A stretch of DNA of 5,506 nt, taken from assembly GCA_026983935.1 (NCBI GenBank), contig JALSTC010000789.1, positions 1 to 5,506 of the forward strand, given 5' to 3'. Each line of letters begins with the position of its first letter. Position 1 is the stretch's first letter. Below, one piece after another: positions 1 through 5,421 of the stretch. The position numbers were made by a program, and so were the translations under genes. The notes under the pieces were generated by a model. That model was not told the origin of the DNA. It searched no databases and worked only from the letters and a program-made list of their open reading frames with translations. This DNA is from Ardenticatenia bacterium (GTDB lineage Bacteria; Chloroflexota; Anaerolineae; Aggregatilineales; Ch27).

Positions 1-35
1 ATCAATCCGGACTGGAGGTAGACGCGGGCAGAGCG

Positions 36-55
36 AGTCCAGATTCATCTGGACT
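36..55. repeat. Short perfect inverted repeat, possible terminator
   Basis: Arms AGTCCAGAT and ATCTGGACT are perfect reverse complements separated by two bases, so a folded transcript would have about 8 pairs and a tight loop. The plus-strand side is followed by TTCTCC, only a weak T-tract. It could end a plus-strand gene lying left of the window or be a protein-binding palindrome. No gene was recognised in 1-167. Confidence 0.35.
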
Positions 56-111
56 TCTCCTGCTCAGCCCTGGAATTTATTCTGGGGCAGCCTCAGGCCA
101 CATTCCAGAAA

Positions 112-148
112 CAGCACGGGGCGGTCCGTCAGTGGCCACCCCGTGCTG
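112..148 (-). terminator. Probable intrinsic terminator closing the transporter/EthD operon
   Basis: Positions 112-124 (CAGCACGGGGCGG) pair with 136-148 (CCACCCCGTGCTG) with one mismatch in 13, around an 11-base loop. On the minus strand the stem is followed by TTTCTGGAAT, so there is a short U-tract. It begins 19 bases past the stop codon of the EthD-like gene, where an operon terminator would be expected. The U-tract is short, so termination may be incomplete or may need Rho. Confidence 0.65.
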
Positions 149-167
149 ATCGCTGCAGATGCCGCAC

Positions 168-509
168 TTAATCGCCGCTCTGATCCGGCCCCGGCACAAT
201 GATGAATTCTTCCGTGTAAAGATGGATGCGCACATCGGCGAATTCATCCGCATCATTGCCCGCCGCGATGCCGATCTCGGTGTTGAACGCGGCTTCCATC
301 TCCTCGATGCTGTCCCACCACATCTCCGCCGTGCCGTCATAGAGCGGCTCCGCGCCGTCCGGCTGGTACTCGGTGGCGATGTTGATCCGGTAGCCGCGCA
401 CACCGGGAATCTTGCTGGATATCCTGGTGTGCTCCTCCACCCAGCGCCGCTTGAATTCCTCCATCGTCATGCCGGGCTTGCGCTTGAGAAATGCGATCAG
501 TTTGACCAT
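168..509 (-). CDS. EthD-domain protein (dimeric alpha/beta-barrel family)
   Basis: Small cytoplasmic protein of 113 residues with no signal peptide or membrane segment. The N-terminus (MVKLIAFLKRKPGMTMEEF, then W23 and H27) matches the EthD pattern of a beta strand, KR-PG-(S/T)-EEF and a W...H pair. It is followed by a G-A-E-M-W-W strand around 59-65 and a final strand near 96-105. EthD family proteins adopt a ferredoxin-like fold and usually dimerise. The founder is needed for ethyl tert-butyl ether breakdown in Rhodococcus, but most members have no known reaction. A GTG at 521 would add four residues, but ATG at 509 is preferred because GGAGG (515-519) lies five bases ahead of it and the family begins here. 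It starts 32 bases after the MalG-type permease stop, so it is probably cotranscribed. The family call is firm; the function and its link to the transported substrate are inferred. Confidence 0.85.
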   Translation of the reverse strand: MVKLIAFLKRKPGMTMEEFKRRWVEEHTRISSKIPGVRGYRINIATEYQPDGAEPLYDGTAEMWWDSIEEMEAAFNTEIGIAAGNDADEFADVRIHLYTEEFIIVPGPDQSGD

Positions 510-512
510 CTT

Positions 513-519
513 CTCCTCC
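513..519 (-). promoter_or_regulatory. Ribosome-binding site fixing the EthD start
   Basis: On the minus strand GGAGGAG precedes ATG (507-509), with GGAGG five bases from it. Because the alternative GTG start at 521 overlaps this Shine-Dalgarno, the ATG is the more likely start and the protein is 113 rather than 117 residues. Confidence 0.7.
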
Positions 520-541
520 ACACAGAACAGAACCGAGCAGG

Positions 542-1381
542 TTAATTCTTCAGCGCGCCCATTGTCAGGCCGCGCACAATGTAGCGCTGCAGGAAGATCA
601 CCAGCAGCGTGCCGGGAATGATCGCCAGCATCCCCGCCGCCGCGATCTGCGCCCAGAGGATTTCATGCCCCCCGGCCAGCGACTGGATGATCACCGTCAG
701 CGGACGCACACTCCGCCGCGTCATCAGCAGCGCAAACATAAACTCGTTCCAGGCGAAAACGAACGTGAACAGAAATGACGTGACCAGCCCCGGCCCGATC
801 AGCGGCAGCGTGATGCGCCAGAACGCCCCGAAGACGCTCGCGCCGTCAATCAGCGCCGATTCCTCCAGCTCCACCGGCAGGTCCTCAATGAAGCCCTTGA
901 TCAGCCAGATGGCAAAGGGCAGATTGAAGATCGAATTGGCGATGATCAGCGCCCAGTAGGTATCCAGCAGCCCCAGCTCACGGAAGATCAGGAACAGCGG
1001 AATGGCGGAAGCCACCGGTGGGAACATGCGCGTGGAGAGAATCCAGAAGGCGAATTGTTCGCCCCCGGTGCGGAAGCGTGCCAGACTGTACGCCGCCAGC
1101 GAGCCGACGCCCACGCTGATCGCCGCCGTGGACAGGGAGACGATCAGACTGTCGCGGATACCGTTAAGCGCCCCACTGTCGAACAGCGCCGCAATGTAAT
1201 TGTCCAGATTCCATTGGGAACTCGGCGGCACAAGCACCGGTGGGCTGGCGAAGATCTGTCCCTGCGTCTTGAACGATGTCAGGAACATCCACACCACCGG
1301 GAAGAGGAAGAACACCAGCGCCAGGGTCAGGAAAATGCCGATGATGATCTGCCGCAGTACTTTTTTGTTATGTGGTGTCAT
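542..1381 (-). CDS. CUT1 ABC transporter permease, MalG type
   Basis: Inner-membrane permease of 279 residues, the normal length for MalG-like subunits. About six hydrophobic segments can be read near residues 11-34, 76-101, 110-134, 141-163, 193-220 and 243-265. The EAA loop that docks on the ATPase is clear at about 172-197 (LEESALIDGASVFGAFWRIT, then LPLIGPG), including the D-G-A and L-P signature residues. The WNEFMFALL segment around 211-219 is also typical of MalG. The protein pairs with the MalF-type subunit encoded just upstream. Its ATG shares one base with that gene's TGA stop (TGATG), which indicates translational coupling. No ATPase gene follows; an EthD-like gene comes next. Substrates of this family are sugars, oligosaccharides or polyol phosphates, but the sequence does not tell which. 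Confidence 0.95.
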   Translation of the reverse strand: MTPHNKKVLRQIIIGIFLTLALVFFLFPVVWMFLTSFKTQGQIFASPPVLVPPSSQWNLDNYIAALFDSGALNGIRDSLIVSLSTAAISVGVGSLAAYSLARFRTGGEQFAFWILSTRMFPPVASAIPLFLIFRELGLLDTYWALIIANSIFNLPFAIWLIKGFIEDLPVELEESALIDGASVFGAFWRITLPLIGPGLVTSFLFTFVFAWNEFMFALLMTRRSVRPLTVIIQSLAGGHEILWAQIAAAGMLAIIPGTLLVIFLQRYIVRGLTMGALKN

Positions 1382-2319
1382 CAGATCGCCCCCCGCCGCT
1401 GCTGCAGCTTCAGGAAGACCTGCGAGATGATCACGATGATAACAAGCTGAATCAGCGCCAGCACAGCGGTGTAGCCCATGCTGAAGAACCTGAAACCATT
1501 CAGATAGGTATAGAATGCCACCGTTTCGCTGGAACTGCCCGGCCCGCCGCCCGTCAGCAAAAAGACCAGGTCAAACGTCTTGAAGGTGTCCATCATCCGG
1601 ATCAGCACGCCGATGATCAGCACCGGCAGCAGCAGCGGAACTCTGATCCGCCACAACAACTGCCAGTAGGACGCGCCGTCCACCTGGGCCGCCTCCTCGA
1701 TCTCCTGCGAGATCGATTCCAGCCCGGCCAGAATGATCAGCAGCATGAACGGCGTCCACTGCCAGATATCGGTGATCATGATCGTCAGCAGCGAGGTACC
1801 CGGATCGGCCACCCAGGCCGGGGGCGTGATGCGGCCTCCGCTGGCCCATTCGATCAGATAGTTCAGGGGGCCAAAGGTATCGTTGAAAATCACGCGGAAC
1901 TGAAAGCCCGCCACCACCGGCGCAATCATGATCGGGATCATGAACAGCGTCACCCAGACCGTGCGCCGCCGCCCCATCTCATTGGCCATCAAGGCCAGCA
2001 CAAAGCCGAACACAAGCTGGATGCCCACCCCCACGAATACCAGCACAGCGGTATTCTTCATCGAATTCCAGAAGCGCGGATCATCGGTAAAGGCGCGGAC
2101 GAAGTTGTCCAGCCCGACATACTGCTCATTCGGCGAGATAGACAGTTCCAGAGAGACGAAAGCGAGTTGCAGCGTGCGGATCAGGGGGTAAATGGTGATC
2201 GCCAGCAGCATCACCAGCGCCGGCAGCACAAAGAGAAACGCCGCCAGCCGGTGCCGCCTGTCTGAGCCGAAGATTCCCCCCAATCGCTCCGGCAGGTTGA
2301 ATAGTCTTTGGGTTGACAC
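1381..2319 (-). CDS. CUT1 ABC transporter permease, MalF type
   Basis: Inner-membrane permease of 312 residues. Hydrophobic segments lie near 26-48, 88-112, 121-143, 175-198, 230-254 and 283-303. The EAA loop is at about 208-232 (EEAAQVDGASYWQLLWRIRV, then PLLLP). The conserved LTGGGPGSSSETVAFYTY stretch at 255-272 is characteristic of MalF/UgpA-like subunits, and it lacks the large periplasmic insert of enterobacterial MalF. The start is GTG at 2319, supported by an AAAGAGG ribosome-binding site about seven bases upstream. The gene begins 85 bases after the solute-binding gene stop, across a strong stem-loop, and overlaps the MalG-type gene by one base. With that partner it should form the translocation pore for the substrate delivered by the binding protein. 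Confidence 0.95.
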   Translation of the reverse strand: MSTQRLFNLPERLGGIFGSDRRHRLAAFLFVLPALVMLLAITIYPLIRTLQLAFVSLELSISPNEQYVGLDNFVRAFTDDPRFWNSMKNTAVLVFVGVGIQLVFGFVLALMANEMGRRRTVWVTLFMIPIMIAPVVAGFQFRVIFNDTFGPLNYLIEWASGGRITPPAWVADPGTSLLTIMITDIWQWTPFMLLIILAGLESISQEIEEAAQVDGASYWQLLWRIRVPLLLPVLIIGVLIRMMDTFKTFDLVFLLTGGGPGSSSETVAFYTYLNGFRFFSMGYTAVLALIQLVIIVIISQVFLKLQQRRGAI

Positions 2320-2348
2320 GATCCGGCCTCTTTATCAGAAAACAGGCA

Positions 2349-2383
2349 CTCCCCGCCGTGGGCGGCGGCCCGACGGCGGGGAG
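2349..2383 (-). terminator. Intercistronic stem-loop, likely leaky terminator or mRNA-stabilising hairpin
   Basis: CTCCCCGCCGT (2349-2359) and ACGGCGGGGAG (2373-2383) are perfect 11-base complements. Four further pairs are possible inside the loop (GGGC 2360-2363 with GCCC 2368-2371, one bulged base). On the minus strand it starts 21 bases after the solute-binding gene stop and is followed by TGCCTGTTTTC, a modest T-tract. A hairpin between the binding-protein gene and the permease genes is a known arrangement (malE-malF is the classic case) that gives more binding protein than permease. Whether it acts by partial termination or by blocking 3' exonucleases cannot be told from sequence. Confidence 0.75.
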
Positions 2384-2404
2384 AGACAAACAGCGGAAAC
2401 AGTC

Positions 2405-3898
2405 TTACTCGATCAGGCCCAGTGCGCGGTAGCTTTCCAGCGCCTGCTGCCAGACTTCGATCTGGGCATCGCGGCCCAGCCGGTCGGTGATTTCATCCCA
2501 TTCCGCGGCGACCGCATCCAGGGCTTCCTGCGGCGTCTCCTGCCCGGCCAGCGCCTGGTTGACGTGCAGGTCCAGCACATCCTCATACTGCGCGGCACCG
2601 GGGATGAAAATCTCCGGGAAACCATCCTGCAGCGCTTCCTCAAGGCCGGCCAGATAGGCCTGGGCGTTCTCCTCGCCCATCAGCGGGACGTAAGCCTCAA
2701 CATTGTCCAGATGCGACTGGCGGTACGGATCGAGGCCGGTCAGCGCGGTGGAGACATCCTCCAGACTGCGGCTGTATGCAATATGCCGGATCACGCAGTA
2801 CGCAGCATCCGGCACATCCGAGTCAGCAGCAATGCCGACCACACGCCCGACCGGCATCATCGAGCGGTGCACAACCGTATCACCCACCAGCGTGCCCGGC
2901 ACACGGGCCACGCCCACGTTGCCCACGATCACCGACTGCTCCGGATCGGCGGCCTTCTTGGGCACGTCCGTCCACTGGACGACCATGGCCACGCGGCCCT
3001 GGATGAAGGCATCGCGCAGTTCGTCATAGCCGAAGTTGAGCACATCCGGCGGCGCATACTGCAGGCTGTCCACCATGTTCTGCAGCGCAGCCACCGCTTC
3101 CGGCGAGTTGATCAGTGGGTTCATTTCTTCGTCGAAGTACATCACGCCCGCGCTGGCGGCACGGTTCATGAACCAGGCCCAGCTAAAGCTGCGGCGTCCA
3201 AACTCGGCCAGCCCGTAGAAGTCCTGATCCAGCACTTCACCGGCCAGCGTTTCGCCTGCCGAGCGGGTGAAGAATTCGCCGACTTCCAGCCACTCGTCCC
3301 AGGTCTCCGGCGGGCGCAGTTCATGGCCGTACTGCTCCATGAAGGCGGCCTGCTCATCGGGATTCTCGAACAGGTCGGTGCGGTACATCAACACCAGCAC
3401 GTCGCCGTCAATGGTCAGCGCGTAGGTGCTGCCACCGAACTCGTTATACAGCACACGGAAGGGAGCCAGCACGTCTTCCTGATGCGGGTCCCAGACGGAG
3501 GCCGGTTCACGGCTCATGAACTCGTCCAGCGGCATGAGGTAGCCGTTGCTGGCAAAATCGCCGATGAAGGCCGGGTAGAACGTCACCACGTCAAACGCGC
3601 CAGTCTGCGCGACGAACTCGGTCTTCTCGACCTGATAGACATCGGCAAAGGGCACTTCGATCAGCTCGATGTTGATGCCCATCTCGGCGAAGTCATCCGC
3701 CCAGAAGTCATAGGGAGCCAGGTTGTGCCCGGCATCGCCGACTACAGTCACGGTCACGTCATCAAACGGCGGGCACAGCTCAAAATCGGTCAGGCCCAGT
3801 GGTTCCGGCCCGCCCTGGGCGACAACGATAGTGGAGGACAATACAAACGATGCAACCAGGATGGCTGCCAGAACGATGTAACGCTTATGGCGAAGCAT
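2405..3898 (-). CDS. Extracellular solute-binding protein, family 1 (CUT1 ABC importer)
   Basis: Exported substrate-binding protein of 497 residues, longer than the roughly 400-450 usual for sugar-binding family 1 proteins. It has a clear Sec signal peptide: basic MLRHKRY, a hydrophobic core at 8-26 and a likely cut after A27 (VVA|QG). There is no lipobox cysteine, so it is predicted to be a soluble secreted or periplasmic protein, not a lipoprotein. Family hallmarks include the first strand VTVTVVGD near 48-55, DVVTFYPAF at 103-111, a hinge-region MYRTDLFENP at 171-180, PPETWDEW at 196-203 and FIQGRVAMVVQW at 298-309. C42 and C368 are the only cysteines of the mature protein. ATG 3898 is preceded by GGAG seven bases upstream. 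It is the first gene of the operon and is followed by a stem-loop and two permeases. The ligand is unknown; acidic and aromatic residues dominate, as expected for a saccharide binder. Confidence 0.93.
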   Translation of the reverse strand: MLRHKRYIVLAAILVASFVLSSTIVVAQGGPEPLGLTDFELCPPFDDVTVTVVGDAGHNLAPYDFWADDFAEMGINIELIEVPFADVYQVEKTEFVAQTGAFDVVTFYPAFIGDFASNGYLMPLDEFMSREPASVWDPHQEDVLAPFRVLYNEFGGSTYALTIDGDVLVLMYRTDLFENPDEQAAFMEQYGHELRPPETWDEWLEVGEFFTRSAGETLAGEVLDQDFYGLAEFGRRSFSWAWFMNRAASAGVMYFDEEMNPLINSPEAVAALQNMVDSLQYAPPDVLNFGYDELRDAFIQGRVAMVVQWTDVPKKAADPEQSVIVGNVGVARVPGTLVGDTVVHRSMMPVGRVVGIAADSDVPDAAYCVIRHIAYSRSLEDVSTALTGLDPYRQSHLDNVEAYVPLMGEENAQAYLAGLEEALQDGFPEIFIPGAAQYEDVLDLHVNQALAGQETPQEALDAVAAEWDEITDRLGRDAQIEVWQQALESYRALGLIE

Positions 3899-3952
3899 CT
3901 TCTATCTCCATGAAACTAAGCCAGCAAAGACTGCATTGTCGTGCGGTGTGTA

Positions 3953-3969
3953 TGAGAAACGGTTTTACA
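3953..3969. promoter_or_regulatory. Candidate LacI-type operator
   Basis: TGAGAAACGGTTTTACA is an imperfect palindrome centred on a G: TG..AAAC on the left matches GTTT..CA on the right in 6 of 8 pairs. This resembles operators of LacI-family repressors, which often control sugar importers. It lies 54-70 bases upstream of the solute-binding gene start, downstream of the proposed promoter, where a bound repressor could block elongation. No regulator gene is in the window, and such short palindromes can arise by chance. Confidence 0.3.
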
Positions 3970-4058
3970 ATCTGCGTGCAGCACAACATCTATCGCCCTG
4001 ATCGCCCTCCTTTCCCCCTTTACGCTATGAAGTACCAGGTATTAACAAAAACTTATTT

Positions 4059-4103
4059 CTATACTGCCGCTCCCTGATCGTCAGTATAGCATAACCAGTA
4101 TAG
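4059..4103. repeat. Cluster of three CTATACTG/CAGTATAG octamers
   Basis: CTATACTG occurs at 4059-4066 and its complement CAGTATAG at 4082-4089 and 4096-4103. The first two copies form an inverted repeat with a 15-base spacer; the last two are direct repeats 14 bases apart. A fourth copy (5081-5088) sits at the methyltransferase promoter. In three of the four cases the minus-strand reading contains TATACT, a good -10 hexamer. The copies may therefore be tandem promoters, or binding sites of a regulator that overlap promoters. Confidence 0.55.
4083..4092 (-). promoter_or_regulatory. Possible second, extended -10 promoter of the transporter operon
   Basis: On the minus strand this reads TATGCTATAC followed by T, giving an extended -10 (TGCTATACT). 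No convincing -35 lies 16-18 bases upstream, so it would depend on the extended TGn element. It lies 14 bases downstream of the main -10 and may give a second start, or may simply be part of an operator repeat. Confidence 0.35.
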
Positions 4104-4126
4104 TATTGATCGCATGAGGAAGTCAA
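4097..4126 (-). promoter_or_regulatory. Probable main sigma-70-type promoter of the transporter operon
   Basis: On the minus strand TTGACT (4126-4121) and TATACT (4102-4097) match the -35 and -10 consensus in 5 of 6 positions each, with an 18-base spacer. Initiation would fall near 4090, about 190 bases before the solute-binding gene. It is the best match in the intergenic region and points towards the operon. It implies that the operon is transcribed independently of the upstream methyltransferase gene. Confidence 0.6.
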
Positions 4127-4187
4127 TCAAAAGCAAAAGAAAGCAATCTACAGCGAAAGTCTGTCATTCTTCATCAGAAATCGTTTA

Positions 4188-4210
4188 CGGAGGCGAGAGG
4201 ATCGCCCCCG
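4188..4210 (-). terminator. Weak terminator-like hairpin after the methyltransferase gene
   Basis: On the minus strand CGGGGGCGA and TCGCCTCCG form a nine-pair stem (one G-U) around a five-base loop, 58 bases past the methyltransferase stop. The following bases are TAAACGATTTC, not a true U-tract, so it is a poor intrinsic terminator. On the plus strand the stem has a mismatch but is followed by TTTT. It could separate the methyltransferase transcript from the operon promoter downstream. Confidence 0.35.
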
Positions 4211-4268
4211 TTTTCCCATGGTCAGCTATACCAGCCGGGGGGGAATCAGTCTCCAGTGACAATCATAC

Positions 4269-5042
4269 TTACGGGTCGTCGGGGGTTTTCCTGCGATACG
4301 TGAAGCCGATCCCGTGTGCCACTGCCTGACGTGTGGCATTACCGGCGTAATCCCAACCATCGATTTTGCGCCCCACATAAGCGCAGCCGCTCACCAGTTG
4401 GTTCAACAGCGGCACATGATTGAACACAGACAGCAGCCCTGGCATAAAGGGTGAGAGTTCCAGAGTTTCAAAGCCGGATCGTTCGCAGAAGAAGCGCAGT
4501 GTAGCGGGCGTAAAGGCATTGATGTGATCGGAGTGGAGATAACCAGTGGTGTAGCGTCCCAGAACGGGAAGATACCTGAGAGCCGGGATGAGGGGAATGG
4601 TCGGCACATAGACTGCCAGCAAACCGCCCGGTTTCAAGATCAAGGCCATCTTTCGCAGGAAGATATGCACGCTTTCGACATGCTCGATGACAGCAGAGCA
4701 CCACACGGCGTCTACCGCCGGTAAATCGTCCACGCTGTCGCGCATGAAATCACGCTCATAGACCGTCAGGCCAATACTGCGGGCGAAATCTGCCGAATAT
4801 TTGTCAACTTCGATGCCATATGAACCGGGCCTGCAATAGACGAGATTCACGCCATAGCCACAACCAAGATCGCAGATGGCTTTCTCCGTGAGTTGATATT
4901 TCGCATTGACAGCTTGAAACTGATGACGGGGGCCACGAGCAAACCACTTATCGTAAATGCGTCTGTTCTCTTCACGGTTATAGCAGCCGTTCTCCAGGAT
5001 GTGCTGCTGCATCCGCGTATCAGGATGCAAGCGACCGGGCAT
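4269..5042 (-). CDS. Class I SAM-dependent methyltransferase (Methyltransf_11/23-like)
   Basis: Soluble 257-residue protein that should transfer a methyl group from S-adenosylmethionine; the acceptor is unknown. The Rossmann-type SAM motifs are in order: motif I ICDLGCGYG at 56-64, the acidic ribose-binding end of strand 2 in GIEVD (76-80, D80), ERDF at 96-99, VDAVWCSAVIEHV at 110-122, and LKPGGLLAVYVP at 136-147. H173 and the following NAFTP (175-179) lie where related enzymes carry an H-x-N-x-FT signature before the C-terminal substrate region. The N-terminal 50 residues contain an aromatic/basic stretch (YNREENRRIYDKWFARG), as in enzymes acting on sugars or lipid-linked glycans, so an envelope-sugar role is possible but unproven. 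ATG 5042 is supported by GGAGG seven bases upstream. It appears to be a single-gene unit with its own promoter, ahead of but not clearly linked to the transporter operon. Confidence 0.88.
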   Translation of the reverse strand: MPGRLHPDTRMQQHILENGCYNREENRRIYDKWFARGPRHQFQAVNAKYQLTEKAICDLGCGYGVNLVYCRPGSYGIEVDKYSADFARSIGLTVYERDFMRDSVDDLPAVDAVWCSAVIEHVESVHIFLRKMALILKPGGLLAVYVPTIPLIPALRYLPVLGRYTTGYLHSDHINAFTPATLRFFCERSGFETLELSPFMPGLLSVFNHVPLLNQLVSGCAYVGRKIDGWDYAGNATRQAVAHGIGFTYRRKTPDDP

Positions 5043-5049
5043 ACCATAA

Positions 5050-5054
5050 CCTCC
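5050..5054 (-). promoter_or_regulatory. Strong ribosome-binding site of the methyltransferase gene
   Basis: GGAGG on the minus strand lies seven bases ahead of ATG (5040-5042), near-ideal spacing. It decides this start over later in-frame ATGs such as residue 11. Confidence 0.75.
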
Positions 5055-5081
5055 GGAGTCATTGATGCTGGTATCTCATTC

Positions 5082-5113
5082 AGTATAGCACGTTGGCCCA
5101 AACAAGCTGTCAA
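5082..5113 (-). promoter_or_regulatory. Probable promoter of the methyltransferase gene
   Basis: On the minus strand a perfect -35 TTGACA (5113-5108) and an extended -10 TGCTATACT (TATACT at 5087-5082) are present. The spacer is 20 bases, longer than the usual 17, which the TGC extension may offset. Initiation near 5075 leaves a leader of about 33 bases to the ATG at 5042. The -10 is inside a copy of the repeated CTATACTG octamer. Confidence 0.55.
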
Positions 5114-5143
5114 ACGGTCCGCACACCGCAGCGAAAAAGATGC

Positions 5144-5172
5144 TTGCCCCTTCGGAACATATGTGCTATTCT
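5144..5172 (+). promoter_or_regulatory. Probable promoter of the small basic membrane-protein gene
   Basis: TTGCCC (5144-5149) and TATTCT (5167-5172) are separated by 17 bases, and TGC (5164-5166) makes an extended -10. Initiation near 5179 gives a leader of about 24 bases. It is divergent from the methyltransferase promoter, with about 30 bases between the two -35 elements. Confidence 0.6.
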
Positions 5173-5202
5173 GAGAACACAGCCGATTGACAGGACAGGC
5201 TC

Positions 5203-5415
5203 ATGACTGATCTGACATTAACCCTGAACATCCTGCTGCTGATTGTCGGGGTCGGCTATGCACTGTACCGGCGGGAGCAGGACGAAAAGGCCCGTGCCGC
5301 CGAGGAACGCCGCCGCAAACGCGCCCGCCGCAAAAAACGCACCGGCAGCCGTTCCACCGGTCGTAAGCGGACCGCCCCTGCCCCATCCCGCCGCACCGCT
5401 CGCCGCCGGACGTGA
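5203..5415 (+). CDS. Small membrane protein with a highly basic tail (hypothetical)
   Basis: I do not recognise this 70-residue protein. It has one hydrophobic segment near residues 5-22 (TLTLNILLLIVGVGYALY). A short charged stretch follows (RREQDEKARAAEERRRKRAR), and then a very basic, low-complexity Arg/Lys/Thr/Ser/Pro tail. About 23 of the last 48 residues are Arg or Lys. By the positive-inside rule the tail should face the cytoplasm, giving an N-out, C-in protein whose tail could touch nucleic acid, ribosomes or acidic lipids; that role is inferred. It is judged a real gene because a good promoter (5144-5172) and an AGGA ribosome-binding site (5192-5195, seven bases before ATG) lead straight into it. 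Overlapping open frames in other phases lack such signals. Its stop is 6 bases from the stop of the convergent gene to the right. Confidence 0.65.
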   Translation: MTDLTLTLNILLLIVGVGYALYRREQDEKARAAEERRRKRARRKKRTGSRSTGRKRTAPAPSRRTARRRT

Positions 5416-5421
5416 ATCACC

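Larger units (their letters stand above)
3899..4268. other. Non-coding regulatory region between methyltransferase and transporter operon
   Basis: This 370-base gap has no convincing gene. Read on the minus strand it holds the methyltransferase 3' end with a hairpin (4188-4210), the operon promoter (4097-4126), an AT-rich stretch (about 4040-4062), a purine-rich tract with AAAGGAGG at 4006-4013, a nine-base direct repeat CCCTGATCG at 3996-4004 and 4072-4080, and a candidate operator at 3953-3969. A start near 4090 would give a 5' leader of roughly 190 bases ahead of the solute-binding gene. That length leaves room for post-initiation control, but I recognise no known riboswitch. Confidence 0.6.

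Noticed and set aside
77..403. Minus-strand 108-codon frame overlapping the EthD-like gene
   Set aside because: It is out of phase with a recognisable EthD domain, runs through the terminator hairpin, and is rich in Arg/Ser/Thr without motifs.
1372..2265. Plus-strand open frame of 297 codons opposite the MalF-type permease
   Set aside because: Its product is an unnatural His/Gln/Arg/Asp-rich string, the typical antisense image of a hydrophobic membrane protein. The opposite strand encodes a clear permease.
2192..3913. Plus-strand open frame of 573 codons opposite the binding-protein gene
   Set aside because: It lies almost wholly antisense to a clear family 1 solute-binding gene. Its protein is rich in His, Arg and Gln with no recognisable domain; it is a by-product of codon bias.
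3991..4009. Tandem ATCGCCCT units as a possible repeat array
   Set aside because: There are only two short copies, which is too few to be distinguished from chance or to call an array.
4042..4065. Possible plus-strand promoter (TTAACA ... TATACT)
   Set aside because: The spacing between the two elements is only 12 bases, and no plus-strand gene follows.
4114..4329. Plus-strand 71-codon frame across the intergenic region and methyltransferase 3' end
   Set aside because: There is no ribosome-binding site before its ATG, it covers the operon promoter region and it overlaps the methyltransferase end antisense. Its composition shows no family resemblance.
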